Source: Bolinopsis microptera (Eukaryota; Ctenophora; Tentaculata; Lobata; Bolinopsidae). Taken from it: a stretch of DNA of 64,000 nt. The notes beneath the pieces were generated by a model. That model saw only the letters and a program-made list of their open reading frames with translations, made no database searches and had not been told where the DNA came from. Below, piece after piece: positions 52,050-64,000 of this stretch. The stretch covers positions 3,844,001 through 3,908,000 of the forward strand of contig NC_087077.1 in assembly GCF_026151205.1 (NCBI RefSeq), given 5' to 3'. The position numbers and the translations under genes are program-made. Each line of letters starts with the position of its first letter. Position 1 is the first letter of the stretch.

Positions 52050-53513
52050 AAAGTTGTAAAGGACAAAGTTCTTGTCCGTCCACGAAAAGTTTTTTACGTC
52101 AAGTTTTTGTTTATCGAGTAAGTAACGTACAATGTTGTCCTTGCATGAATTAATAAACTTATCTTGTAACTTAGGTACGTTAAAGGGAAGGATTTTATTT
52201 ATTTCGTTTATCGTGTTGTTATATAATCATTAATCGTGGTCCTACGTTAGAGATGCGATAATCGGTGATACGTAATCTGTTGAACTTAATTTCAAAATAC
52301 TTTGGATTTCTCCTTTCCGTTTTATTTATTTATTTGTCTAAGTGGTGACTTTTCAAATATACTACAGATACTTGATGGTGCTACTCCCATATAAACCTTG
52401 TGCATCAAAGTTAGACAGCTTTTAGCAATGAGATTAGGAAGAGCCAAAATTCCTATTTTGTTGAAGATGGATTTTGTGTGAGATGGTAGTTTACGTTTTT
52501 CTTTGTCGTAAAAATAGTTATGATATTCTGAATCAGTGGCACGAATAGCTTTCTTTTGAGCAGAGAATAAATACTGAATGGAATTTAAAAATTTAGTACC
52601 CCAAACAGTAGCGCATGATACAGATGAGATTTAATTAAGCTATTTTATAGCATTTTTTAAGCTTTATTGGGAATGGAACTTTAAGTTTCATCATAACGCC
52701 AGCATTTCTAGATATTTTAGTCTTTAACTGTTTAATGTGCTAATTTTTGAGTCAATTATGACATCTAAAAATCGTTCATGTTCACTTTTCACCAGTCGCT
52801 GTCCTTCTATACTAATATTTATATCCTCTGGTAATCTGTTAGTGAATATCATGTATTTAGTTTTGCCTACATTAGGTTTAATGCCGTTGTTTTTAACCCA
52901 TGTCTGTACAGTATTTAAAATTCTGTTTGCACGCATGTTCAGTTCAGTGTACGTGTCGGCAGAAACGATGATGTTTGCATCATCAGCGAAGAAAATATAA
53001 TGGGCTATATCGCTTACATTTGCAAGGTCGTTTATTTAAATAATGAACAATATAGGACCAAGAATGGACCCTTGAGGAACTCCATGTTCCAGCCCCATTT
53101 TTTCTGAACTGCAAACGTTGACGTGAACATACTGTTTCCGGTTAGTTAGATAAGACCCAAACCAGGATAAGCTGAGGCCTCTTAAGCCATTGTGCTCCAG
53201 CTTATGTAGCAGTATCTCACTGTCTATTAGGTCAAATGCCTTGGAAAAGTCAAGAAGCAGTAATGCTGACACTTGCTTTCTTTCTAGAGCTTTCTTTAAG
53301 TTAAACTGGGCTTCAAGCAACGCATGTTCACAACTGTGACCCGATCTAAAACCAAATTGCGACGCATATAGAATATTACGTGATTTTAAGTGCTTTACTA
53401 AACGTGCATGCATTACTTTTTCGAATATCTTTGAGAAGCAGGACAAAAGCGAGATTGGTCTGTAGTTTGTAATTTCGCTGCGCAATCCTCCTTTATGGAG
53501 TGCCTCATTCATA
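52050..53513 (-). mobile_element. 5'-truncated jockey/CR1-like LINE reverse transcriptase
   Basis: The minus-strand frame begins abruptly inside the RT domain (GLRSEITNYRPISLLSCFSK) and carries FGFRSGHSCEHAL, LLLLDFSKAFDLIDSEIL, HGVPQGSILGPILF, the catalytic IFFADDANIIVS and KPNVGKTKYMIF. A single TAA (53038-53036) replaces the usual Tyr before INDL. Further breaks follow, but C-terminal text resumes at about 52605 (ATVWGTKFLNSIQ, FNKIGILALPNLIAKSCL) and near 52280 (FNRLRITDYRISNVGPRL). N-terminal endonuclease is missing, the usual outcome of incomplete reverse transcription. Dead copy. Confidence 0.88.
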
Positions 53514-53697
53514 TTGAAGGCATACCTAATCCAAAACGTGAGATTTGATCATGCTTTCTTGATTATCTCTTACAAAAAGTCCACACTTGCAGACGATATC
53601 TGTTCACGATTTCAAGTCTCCTCAAATATTTGGACAAGGTTGATCGTTAGTACCGAATCATATCGTCGACAACTGAAACCACCGTTAATTCCCACAG

Positions 53698-56600
53698 CAA
53701 TGATATCCTCGCATTCCTACGACGGGTGTCTTCGTGTTCTGAGCGAGGACGGGGTTTCCTCTCCTGACTCCACTGTGGATCCTCTAGAGAGACCTGGAAG
53801 AGACAAGCCCACCTCCCTAGACCTTACCACAGCCAGGAGACTCAAGAGCGGAGCTATGACTCTGGGCAGACTGCCAGAGTCCAGTATACGAATCAATATA
53901 CAAGATAACTTCGTGTTCGATAGACCGAATTCTCTGTCTACGAGTAGTTTGGACCACATTCCTTCACCAGCTAAACTAGTAAGATATCTGAACAAAACCA
54001 ATTTCCCAACCACCAGACTATGTCTGTTTGCAAAATTTCTGACAAAAAATGGAATAATGAAACCCAATTATGACCGGTCAATGCTGTATAGAGAGACCTG
54101 GTTAATTGGGGATATTAAGTGTTATTGTGCTCAAACAATTGCTCCTGTGAGAAGTGATGTCTTCTTTTGAATCCTGCGCATACATACGACAGATAATGAT
54201 TACTTCATAGCTGCTCATTTTACACACTGACCGACTTTTTTTCTACTTAACACCATTCGTTCTTTTATTTCGTTATATACTCGTCACTTTGTCGTCACTT
54301 TCTTGCCATGATATCATCAAATCCCCCTCTCTGCCTTGTTATTTCCGCTCCGTTTGACGCCATGAAGGGAAGGTACTCGCCGACCTCCCCCTATCTTGGA
54401 TTAAGAAACAATGTGGTTGTTAAAGCCTCGGAATCAAGATACAGGGAAGAAATGGACTCGGATGGTAGTAGTATAACAAGTGTGAGTTAATTATTTCATT
54501 TCGAAATTTTCTGTCTATTTTATTGGGTGCATCAGATGAGAACTAACAGTAACGCTTAATTATATTAAGAGAGCGTCAAAAAATGACGTCACTTCTTAAT
54601 TTGGGCGATTTTCAAAACGTGGCGAAAGATAACAAGGGAGTCCGTATCTAACTAGGATTAGTATCATTAACATGATATCAAACTATACTTCAATTTAATT
54701 CTCTAATTGTAACATAAAATCTGACACGTTTACTCCTGGAAGGCACAGGCTGAAATACAAACTGTGTACAAACTGTGTGGTTCAAAATTAATTAAGTTTT
54801 TCTGTACGACATATTTAGCAAATTTATGATAATTAATGCAGAAGTTCTCCAATTTCCTTACTTCTTGAAGTCCAGGCGGCGAAAACATAGACTTCATACC
54901 ATACTGACTGCAGCACCTGAACAGTAAATAAAGTGTACTCCCGCGTTCCTTAAGGAATTACTGATTTGGATACAGTTAATTGCTAGGTAATGACTGCACT
55001 TGATCCAGGATGAATTGGTGCAATTAGGAGTCTTATCAGTTGGGCTTGTTTGGCGTGACAGTAAAACCTATTAGTCGGGGAGGAATGTGGCTAATTTGAC
55101 GGAAATTTTAGGTTTCCATTTTATATCACGCAATTGTATCGACAATAAATTATCGTGAGTTAGTTATGTGCGCTTTATAGTTGGTGTGCGGCTCTGGTAG
55201 GTTAATGCGCAGAACAAATGCCATTGTTTGTCCTGTACTCCGTCATTCTAGCTTTCTAGTTGTACAAGTTTTGCTGACGTTTTGCCTTTTTTTGATATTT
55301 TGTTGAGTTGGTCCCTTGGGTCGCTGCTCGAAGCTAATTGGTCCCTTGGGTCGCTGCTCGAAGCTAATTGGTCCCTTGGGTCGCTGCTCGAAGCTAATTG
55401 GTCCCTTGGGTCGCTGCTCGAAGCTAATTGGTTGATGAATGTCAAGATCAATATATCTCTCCACCATTATATGAATCTGCATGGTCCAAATGAATCCGGT
55501 ACAATGATTGATAATACGTTGATGGACGCTACGCAGCATGTCCTCGGCCCACAGAGAAACAGGAGGACCTTTTCGTCTGAACAAATTAATAGGAGTCCTT
55601 GAATTAGCTTTATTTCTGCGACCAAACTTTGCTATAACTCCATTCATACATAAATTGAGCAACTTTTCAAGGATTAAGCAGACTTTTACCATACAAGTTG
55701 TGGGCAGATAGACAAATTTTTGAAGTATGCCAAATAAACCCACAAAAATTGCTCGCATTGTTGAAGTTATGTCAGTGTTTACTATGGCAATTTATCGTTC
55801 TTTGCCAAGAAACAATTCCCTAAACGATCTTAGTGCAACAGTGACCTGTAAATAGTCGCCATACAAGTAATATGCTGTCATCTTGTCACATGCATAGTAA
55901 ACACAAATAACAATATGCTCCATTATGAAGTTTTTATTGAAATTAACTGAAGTCATCATCTGTTTTAGTAGTACCCTGCATAACCTCAAAGCTTCCTTTA
56001 ACGATCTCAAACCGGAGATGGAATCCGGAAAACCAAGAACGCATATCTTGATTGGCAGATCATGCCTCACATTCTTGCGGAAACATCCTCCACTTGTCGA
56101 CTAGTTTAACAGTAATGTTTGTATACAACTCCGTTAATTGGTCCAGTGACGTGCACCATCCCTCTGTGAATTAATCCTAATCTCTGACCATCATTAGGAT
56201 GCGGTATTCGGATCACGTGACTTATCTAGGATCACGTGACTTATCTAGGATCATACTGCTCACTTTTCAAATACCAGCTCGTGGTACGAGACCACAGTCG
56301 CCACATATATTGCTATGAGTATGGTTTCTGCTGCATTGTTTACAAGCACAGAGCTGATCTGTCAAACCAACACTCTGTAGTCCGCTACAAACCAGCACTC
56401 TGTAGTCCGCTACAGCCATCATTCACTTTGTTAGACTGAAACGGCTGCTTACTGCACATAACCCAGTCTCTCTTCTTGTAAGTTGTACACGTGTCAGTCT
56501 CTTCTCTTTAGTAAGTTTCCTCGCCCCCTTGTTTGCGGTTAGACGACTTGTTTCCTCCGCAAGACGCCGGAATGTCGCTCAGCAGGGTTCCGGCCAACAG

Positions 56601-59600
56601 AGTCTCGACCAAGAGACGGAGAGCGACCGTCACTATGATGAGCATGGAGTTGGTAGGTGGAGCTGTCTAACTTCAGCACTTAACAATCAATACGTGTTTT
56701 TCACATTCTATCACGTGTTTTTCGCATTTTATCACGTGTTTTTCGCATTTTAATTTTATCACGCGTTTTTCACATTTTATCACGTGTTTTTCACGGTTTT
56801 ATCACTTGTTTTTCACGGTATTATCACTTGTTTTTCACGGTTTTATCACGTGTTTTCACGGTTTTATCACGTGTTTTTCACGGTTTTATCACGTGTTTTT
56901 CACGGTTTTATCACGTGTTTTTTCACGGTTTTATCACGTGTTTTTCACGGTTTTATCACGTGTTTTTCACGGTTTTATCACGTGTTTTTCACGGTTTTAT
57001 CACTTGTTTTTCACGGTATTATCACGTGTTTTTCACGGTTTTATCACGTGTTTTCACGGTTTTATCACTTGTTTTTTACGGTTTTATCACGTGTTTTTCA
57101 CGGTTTTATCACGTGTTTTTCACATTTTATCACGTGTTTTTCACATTTTATCACGTGTTTTTCACGGTTTTATCACGGACTAGAAAACTCAAAACACTGG
57201 TACTACAATTTTTGGTTGATCTGCGATTGAAACCTACATCAGAATTCAGAACCTCTGTTCCAATATTTTTGTCATTCATGGTGAAAAGTTCACACAATTC
57301 ATATATAAAAAATTTTGTCACATTTTTTGTCATTCATCCCACAATTTTCAAGAAACACGTCGAAAATATCGTGCTCATAATTGTAATCTTAACACAATGT
57401 AATCTTAACACAATGCATGATATATCTAATGCATAACATATCTAATGTATATATGAACAGTAATCAAGTGAGAGCGCTATAATTAGCACTTATTATCTAG
57501 GATCTCCTAACCTCCTATAATATCCAGTGTCGAGTACACATTATCTAATGTCGTATCTATCGTACCGTGTCGTGTCGTGTAATTGGTAAAGTAAACGTTT
57601 TGCAATATGTCGAGTTTATCCACAGTTGATTTCATTATCATAAACACTCCGAACATGGAGGCCCTGGAGGATGGAAGGTTCCAAGTAAGTTATATTTACT
57701 ATAAATTTGTTTACAAGTAAGTTATATTTACTATAAATTTGTAAGTAAGTTCCAAGTAAGTTATGTTTACTATAAATTTGTTTACTAGGCGGCGCTCAGC
57801 CCGTCATTCCGCCAAATCTCTACTCTATGATTATGAACATAAATATAATAGCCTGGGGTCCCCAGGTAATACATTTGTAAGTATAAAGTTGTAAGTATAA
57901 GTTATAAATAAGTGAGACAAAATTCTGCTATTTTTTATAAGGGTACCTGTTAGGTAGGTGTTCCTTTACCTTTCTGGGCAGCCTGTCAATACATTATTTT
58001 ACAGGAATTCTCTAAATGATCGGTCAGAGCCGCTTTATAGTACCTGCTGTTGATCGTGCTCTGTGCATTTCTCTTGCTCTGGTTACAAAAACTTTCATTT
58101 GGTTTTCTTGTTAACACCACGTATACATTTGTTTGCATTTGTAATTTTTTTACTACGAACTCAGTCAGGATGATAATTTATTAAGTTTATATTGGAAATT
58201 CTACAGTGTAGATGCATCTTTAAATGCTTCATTTTCACGATCTGTGTCAATAATTAGACTTCACACGAACATTCCAGATATACAGTTGTCTCTCTTCCCT
58301 TTGTACGATACATTTCTTTGAAGTCCACCATGTACACACCCTTTAAACAAACCGTAGATATAAGAATTGGGGGTGTAACATTGCATCGTTAAGTTCTTTA
58401 ATTTCATACAAAGTACGTGCTTATACAAAATTACAAATACATATTTTTAAATTATTACAAATACATAATTTCAAATTATTACAAATACATATTTTCTTGC
58501 TGGTAAGTAGTGAGTAATTAAGTAAGCTGATGTAAAGTTCCAAGTCACGTGACATTGATCACAAAACCTTATTAAAGTCAGTATAACCACCAAACATCAG
58601 ATTCGTAACCCTAAATATGTACATATTAACATATGGGCATGGCACAATCTGTTTCTAATACTCACAATCCGGCACATAATTAAGTTTACTTGCCATAAGA
58701 TTTAAGAATATAATATCAAACTTCTACACTCTACAATCATATGCTTGATAAGATTTATATACATGATGATGATCGATGATCTCATCTAATCCAATTTCTG
58801 GGGTGTCAGAATGTTGAAAATATTAGAAATATGTGTGTAACAACATGCTGGACCGCAGCTTCTAGAGCGGGACAAACGTCCGGTATCCAATACCTGCAGA
58901 GCGCGCACTCGCTGATTCCATTAGCTCGCAGAATTGTATCGGGTAAAGAGTGTGATGACATCACACACCGCCCTGTATTAACATTAAAAACTAATTACAC
59001 TCACTCTCTCTGTGTTTGTTCTGCGTGCTGTTAGTGTTACAACTCCTTCTAACTCCCGTTAACATTAGCTCCCTCTTCACATTTTGTTTTGTTGTTCCCA
59101 CTATACTGCTATTCTATGTGATTAGTTGAATTGCTGGACACTCAGCACTATATGGCTGATACACATTGTTTAGCTCCGGTATTTTAGCTCCATATTGGAC
59201 ATTGTTTTAGACATGTGTTAGACTTGTATTATAGAAGTCACTTTTCTTAGTTTTCAAATTCGTTCCCGCTCGAGATCTACATTCCATTTAATGCAGTTTA
59301 TTAGTTTATTAGTAGCCGCCTATTCCAACACATCTTGTATAGTAGTACAATCTGATAATTTGTTTAGTTACTGATCAGTGTCGTTAGTTAGTATATTCTC
59401 CGCCGGACACGTCTTAGTGCGACTAAAGTGCGACTTAGTGCGGCTAAGTGCGACTAAAGCCCTGTTTATATTACAAAACCTTCCAGTTTATGTCAGATAT
59501 ATCGCGAAGTCCCGGAAGCAGGAAATCCATTCCGAAGATATTTCTGACTAGGACAGAATCGGATGTAATTGGTACGGGAATACTTCCAGTCACTGCGGAG

Positions 59601-62600
59601 CAGGTTCCGCTAGTTAACCTCGAGCCTGATGGTCTGGTTGAAAACAACAAGCCGGAACGAGATTATGACGTCAAGCGACACAGTGTGACGTCATCGCTGA
59701 TAGACGGGCACTTGTCTGAGGAGGAGGAAGCTGTGCTGGATGAGTTGGATCAGGTGTTGGGAGCAGGACAGGATACTATCAGGATAGACTCGCTAGATAT
59801 TGATATTTCCACTGCGTATACCTTCAAGGGAGGTGAGACGGGGTCTTCTAGTCCCTTGATGAGCGCTTTGAGGTCCATCGGGAAGGTTTATACATTTTTA
59901 GTTTTATTGTCTTTGTTTAATTACAGTTCTCCCCTTTTACTTCATATCATGACGTTCCTGTTCTAGGCACACTTCATTGAGTGGCTATATGACTCATCCA
60001 CGACGTCGATTCTAAGTCATCGATTACTTTTTGTCAGACATCAACTGTTCCGACATTGACTCATCTACGTCATCGATTACTTTTTGTCGGACATCAACTG
60101 TTCCGACATAGTGCTACTCCAAGTAGTTCCCTGTTCTGTACAATACTTTAACAGCCTAACACTTGTTACGTTTATGAACAGGACTCTCCTGAGGTGTTTA
60201 CTGGTAATGATGTCTGATTCCAAAAATAGTAATCTACCTTAACCCTATACTTATCTCTACCTGCAGCATTGAGGCATATTCATAAAAGAGCTTAACTGGT
60301 AGATTCGCTTGATTGTTAGTACAGTGAAAGGTTATATGAAATAAAATGTATGCTTTAAATGAGATGTCAGATAAGCATTACTTCTATAACTTATATAAGT
60401 TTGCATATCTAAAATGTAGGTTTAAAACCTTTAGTAACCTTTAAAGATCAATTTGATTATGTAATACGAATCCAAGTTTTATTACTTGTACCTTGAAAAC
60501 TGGGTTACACGACGTCGTTTATTCCGTTAAACAAGAAGCCATAGTATATCAAATTACATGTAAATGTTTCATAAAATTTTAGAAAGCCGATAGTTAATCC
60601 AATTATAAGTTCTCGAAAGCCGATAGCTATTCTAAAAATACAGTTCTCAGTTAACTGTGGCTACTCCAGAATGGCTGTCTTGATACCCAATATAATCTAG
60701 GAAATCCAACTTTCCACAACTTTCCACAGTGCAGTTTAGAGGCGGTTAAACTCCCCGGTTAGTTAGCCTTGCATGTAGGGGAGACATTTCAACACTTCTT
60801 ATATCTGGAAAACGTGTTTTATAACTTTACCTCCACTTTACCTCCACTTTACCTCCACTTTACCTCCACTTTACTTCCACTTTACCTCCACTTTACCTCC
60901 ACTTTACTTCCACCTTACCTCCACTTTACTTCCACTTTACCTCCACTTTACCTCCACTTTACTTCCACTTTACCTCCACTTTACTTCCACTTTACCTCCA
61001 CTTTACCTCCACTTTACTTCCACTTTACCTCCACTTTACTTCCACTTTACCTCCACTTTACTTCCACTTTACTTCCACTTTACTTCCACTTTACCTCCAC
61101 TTTACTTCCACCTTACCTCCACTTTACTTCCACTTTACTTCCACTTTACTTCCACTTTACCTCCACTTTACTTCCACCTTACCTCCACTTTACCTCCACT
61201 TTACTTCCACTTTACTTCCACTTTACTTCCACTTTACCTCCACTTTACCTCTACTTTACTTCCACTTTACCTCAACTTTTCTTCCACTTTACCTCCACTT
61301 TACCTCCACTTTACTTCCACTTTACCTCCACTTTACCTCCACTTAACCTCCACTTTACCTCCACTTTACCTCATGCCAGGAATATCGCTCTTCTTCAATT
61401 CTGCGGCCTCTATAACGATTAGCGTGTTATTCACGTTACAAGTTAAGATGACAACTGGAAGCACTTAATATTGAAATTCTAACTGTGACTCCCTCTAGTC
61501 ATTAGGCCGCCTCACAGTATCACACCATTATGAAGAGTTTATTGTATACACTAAGACGTTCTGTGCGGGGGGGGGGTCATACACTTAGTACCTGATCCCC
61601 CCCCCCCCCCCCCCCCCCGCAAAACTTTGAAAATGTTCGTCGGAATATTGCTGTTTTTTATTGCTTTTTTCGATCACACAATGCATTTGAAAATGATCGC
61701 AGCTAAGGTATGTATTAAAATTTTTGGATAGGTTACCAGCGAGACTAAAATGACAAATATATTGATATTTTCTTTGATGTTAAACTCAACGACATTTAGA
61801 ATATTCAGAGTCATCAAACATTTCAATTAATATTTTGAAACTGTTCACATCCAGTGACGAAAATATCAAATATTTTAAGAAGCACTACCAACACATACCC
61901 AGATATAGATATATACATAGTGGAGATATTCCAGCATTTGTAAAAAGATTACATTCAGATTGTACGACTTGTTGTACAAAGTGGAAGATTGAACAGAAAA
62001 ACCAAAATAATCGCCTGAACTATTACATGTATGACTTCCCTCGCGGAACTGAATTCTGTCCTCTATTTCCAGAAACGTTTACAATATCATCTACTCACCT
62101 TTAAATTGCAGTGTACCCCCGTTATACCTGATCCCCCCTACCTGATCCAATAACAGACTATTTATTATTTCCTTGGAACTGTATGTTAGTTGTGTGTACA
62201 GCTGTGTATGATAAACTTATTGCTGTATTTCACTTGTTCCCTCAGTCTACTGACCTCTCTATGAGTTTAAAAAGAAATGCACACAAAAAAGTACGTGATA
62301 AGTAAGAATAATCTCACACGTGCAGCTGGCAGCACTTACATAGTTACCATAGCGACCAGAACTCACATACCACGTACGGGTTGTGTCTGATAAACGTGGT
62401 GTGGCACGTACAAATACTGCTGCGTTACTTTTATATTTTCTGATGTCTGTAATAACCAGCTCTGTATATTAAATCCCTGTTTTATTATTTGGAATTTTGT
62501 TACAGATCTGATCATATAGGAGTCCTGTCTCAGTATTTGCTGTCTGATCTAACGCTGTATTGTTCTAGCGTTGTAGTTTGTACTTTGTACACTAGTTATA

Positions 62601-62709
62601 GTACTTTGTTTTTTACCTACTTTTATTTCAGCAATCGTCAGTGGCAAACCAGATGAAGAAGCTAATCTCAAAAGGAAGTCTGCTCAGTAATGACGACGGT
62701 AGGGACAAG
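53698..62709 (+). CDS. Unidentified multi-exon gene, Ser/Pro-rich, probably continuing beyond window
   Basis: Exons read: A 53698-53978 (ATG 53700; SYDGCLRVLSEDGVSSPDS ... SLDHIPSPAKL), B 54368-54481 (GRYSPTSPYLGLRNNVVVKA ... SDGSSITS), C 56543-56652 (RLVSSARRRNVAQQGSGQQ ... HYDEHGV), D 57626-57684 (VDFIIINTPNMEALEDGRFQ), F 59487-59885 (FMSDISRSPGSRKSIPKIFL ... SEEEEAVLDELDQVLGAG ... LMSALRSIGK) and G 62632-62709 (QSSVANQMKKLISKGSLLSN DDGRDK). A-B, C-D, D-F and F-G agree in phase. B-C does not, so an exon is missing between them or one border is wrong. The text is mostly disordered and phosphosite-like, with an acidic stretch in F. No domain is recognised; it may be a scaffold or cytoskeletal protein, which is inference. 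Introns hold several minisatellites, an antisense pseudogene and a nested candidate gene. Confidence 0.5.
55243..56109 (-). pseudogene. Antisense long frame of unknown origin, one stop, repeat-encoded tail
   Basis: A minus-strand frame of nearly 290 codons from just after a TAG (near 56107) to 55243 is broken only by one TAA (55794-55792). It reads STSGGCFRKNVRHDLPIKIC, VLGFPDSISGLRSLKEAL, MEHIVICVYYACDKMTAYYL, then after the stop IFVGLFGILQKFVYLP and PINLFRRKGPPVSLWAEDML. It ends with four 10-residue repeats ISFEQRPKGP. It is intron-less in a genome of short exons, so it may be a transposon gene or retrocopy. I do not recognise the family. It lies in an intron of the plus-strand gene. Confidence 0.4.
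55308..55427. repeat. 30-bp minisatellite, four identical copies
   Basis: Unit TTGGTCCCTTGGGTCGCTGC + TCGAAGCTAA, four perfect copies. The length is a multiple of three, so it stays in frame in the antisense reading frame. Confidence 0.98.
56694..57176. repeat. 22-bp minisatellite carrying CACGTG in most units
   Basis: About 22 copies of TATCACGTGTTTTTCACGGT + TT with variants (CACTTG, ACATTT). All three plus-strand frames are open through it because 22 is not a multiple of 3, so the FITCFSRFYHV-type proteins are artefacts. It begins about 40 bases after the donor of exon C. Confidence 0.95.
57785..57865 (+). repeat. Copy of a dispersed repeat also found at 37431-37500 (inverted)
   Basis: Shared text includes GTCATTCCGCC and ATTATGAACATAAAT-like sequence before AGCCTGGGGTCCCCAGGTAA. 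The other copy was split by the hAT element at 36587. Confidence 0.7.
57866..59486 (+). other. Intron of the unidentified plus-strand gene
   Basis: Contains an open stretch at 58852-58940 (SRAGQTSGIQYLQSAHSLIP) bounded by CCGCAG and GTAAAG that could be an alternative exon, but its phase does not fit exon D. Otherwise A+T-rich without features. Confidence 0.35.
60825..61372. repeat. 11-bp minisatellite (CTTTACCTCCA), about 50 copies
   Basis: Alternating units CTTTACCTCCA and CTTTACTTCCA with rare CTTACC variants. The purine/pyrimidine strand asymmetry is extreme. The 217-residue frame across it is an artefact. Confidence 0.97.
61633..62104 (+). CDS. Candidate small secreted protein, two exons, nested in an intron
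   Basis: Exon 61633-61707 gives a textbook signal-peptide-like start (MFVGILLFFIAFFDHTMHLK MIAAK) and ends at donor GTATGT. Exon 61811-62104 follows acceptor TATTCAGAG and continues in phase for 97 residues: SSNISINILKLFTSSDENIK, YFKKHYQHIPRYRYIHSGD, the Cys cluster DCTTCCTKWKIEQK, YMYDFPRGTEFCPLFPE and SSTHL. The total is 122 residues with four cysteines, all in the C-terminal half. It lies in the intron between exons F and G of the larger plus-strand gene. Two ACCTGATCCCCCC motifs flank it (about 61590 and 62128), so it could be cargo of a mobile element. No family recognised. Confidence 0.4.
62105..62631 (+). other. Intron sequence
   Basis: Remainder of the F-G intron; no further feature seen. 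Confidence 0.4.
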
Positions 62710-64000
62710 GTGGGTAATTCTCATTCTGCAGTTAGTTCTACAGTTAGTTACACTGACTATAACAGTTAGTTGTACAATTAGTTAACTCTATTTCCTCCTG
62801 ATTGTTCGTAGAAATGTTGCTCATCTTGCATTAACCTGCAGTAGTCTTAGTTTGTAAGAACATTGCGCGGCTCCAAGAAAATGTGGCTCCAAGTTAATTG
62901 AGTCACTCCAATATGCTACGGTTTTATGTATGTTCCGTTCTTAGTCTGTACAGATTTCTGGTTCGTTAATGAACTACTATACAACTACGGGGATAGTTGA
63001 GGACACATTCTCTGCAACTTTCCACATTTTCGCACCGAAATTGCTTTGGAATAAACGTTCATTATAAATAAATGTTATAAACGTTCATTAGTAAACGTTC
63101 ATTGAAAGCGTATCAGTAATCTTTGCTCTTGTTTTGTCGCTCATGTTGGTCATTATAATGTAATTCTTCTTTAACAATATTCATTGTATGCAAATTATGG
63201 TAGGTATAGTCGTTAGTTTTCAAGGAAAATGACAATTTTTTTCCCTACTCTTGCCGAAGGCAAAAAGATCGTAGGGAATAAGTAATCGGGTTTAGATATA
63301 TGAGGTGGCCCGACGGTCCTACGTTGACGACAAAAGTCTGCTCCTTCGCAATATAGACCATTCCCCTATAATTATGTGTATTGGAAGCGTTTGTTATGCT
63401 GCGCGCGACGCTAGCCATGTGTTAATTGATTACAGTGAAGTTCCTCCTTCGCAAAGTTATTTTCCGCAATTTTCTGGATTCATTTATTGTTGATGCGCGC
63501 GGCACTACATTGGTCAAATAAATCGTCAATTTTTACCATGCGTGAATCCCACTCATTTATTAAAAACAAAGTATGTAAATATGTTGCACTTTTTCCGGTC
63601 ACACTTTTCACTCGAAATAATTAATGGTACAACTACAAGATACAAGTACATCGTAGGGAAAATTGATCGTGCGTGGTTTAACCGCGGCGAAATTCTTGTT
63701 TAAAAGGTTTCTTCTCTGAACTATAGATCGCACTTATCACAATCACCAGTGAAGTGTAAACTATACTGCCTACCCATTGTCTCTAGTATCCAGCACGTTT
63801 TGGAGCTGAATGATCGCTGAACTGATCGAGTATAATATGTTTGGTATCATTATCTAGTACTATGATACTATAATTAGTAATTAGTAATTAGATAATTAGT
63901 AAGTGATAAAGGTTGGCAAGTCCTTATTGTCCAGGTTATAGGATTTCACGTCATTAAGGTTTCGGGATTGTATTTTCTTCCACAACTGTTGTACTGTATA
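62710..64000. other. Intron/intergenic with a repeat-like segment at 63240-63705
   Basis: The segment begins TTTTTCCCTACTCTTGCCGA, includes GATCGTAGGGAA at both 63268 and 63650, and ends CGGCGAAATTCTTGTTTAAA, similar to GGCGCAATTCTTGTT at 5579 and 32243. It is likely a dispersed element. No exon was recognised. Confidence 0.4.

Noticed and set aside
56784-57436. Three overlapping long plus-strand frames (148, 125, 202 residues)
   Set aside because: A 22-bp repeat without stop codons keeps all frames open; no gene evidence.
58852-58940. Open stretch with AG and GT borders (SRAGQTSGIQYLQ...)
   Set aside because: Its phase does not fit the neighbouring exons of the plus-strand gene; kept only as a possible alternative exon.
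60769-61422. 217-residue plus-strand frame of HFTSTLPPLYL-like units
   Set aside because: Product of the 11-bp minisatellite.

Overview
This window looks like nuclear DNA of an invertebrate animal. The genes are split into short exons with GT/AG introns. A metazoan-type RGS protein, prohibitin-2, pICln and an SLC22/SV2-like transporter are present, and the intergenic space is A+T-rich and full of transposons, tRNA-derived SINEs, LINEs, mini- and microsatellites and long C or G runs. The phylum cannot be fixed from the sequence; a marine, early-branching or lophotrochozoan animal is a guess. There is no bacterial-style gene packing, CRISPR array or operon.

Recognised genes: (1) an MFS transporter of the SLC22/SV2 kind, minus strand, 5' three exons at 1614-1 and running off the left edge; (2) the last three exons of an unidentified plus-strand gene at 3501-4395; (3) a complete-looking small RGS protein, minus strand, 8899-7368; (4) a complete six-exon prohibitin-2, plus strand, 21208-23526, with an unusual Ala/Pro-rich tail; (5) a five-exon pICln (CLNS1A, methylosome chaperone), plus strand, 27720-30401; (6) an unidentified low-complexity protein spread over at least six exons between 53698 and 62709, plus strand, probably continuing past the right edge. 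Splice-phase reading also suggests small or unrecognised genes: a two-exon 91-residue protein (42705-43350), a convergent minus-strand gene end (44095-43470), a two-exon putative secreted protein nested in an intron of gene 6 (61633-62104), and two one-helix membrane micropeptides (13053-13208 and 49406-49534).

Mobile DNA dominates the rest: two non-autonomous hAT elements with 8-bp target duplications (10890-12157 and 36587-37430), a TA-flanked MITE (5720-6225), large fold-back elements (30672-32472, 32549-33274, 38371-38926), a small MITE carrying telomere-like TTAGGG variants (35686-36058), tRNA-derived SINEs (16884-17168; 33766-34132, the latter between two identical 95-bp direct repeats), an RTE-like LINE (about 48500-44400, minus) lying just downstream of a tRNA-Gly, a 5'-truncated jockey/CR1-like LINE (53513-about 52050, minus), a reverse-transcriptase remnant next to a 300-bp tandem duplication (49767-50877), and a PIF1/Helitron-type helicase remnant (40845-40118).

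The genes do not form one pathway. They are ordinary single-copy cell-biology genes (mitochondrial inner-membrane scaffold, snRNP assembly, G-protein signalling, solute transport) in a repeat-rich landscape. The parts most worth following up are the exon pairs of unknown small proteins, the altered prohibitin-2 tail, the long duplication around the SINE, and the arrays of CACGTG motifs.
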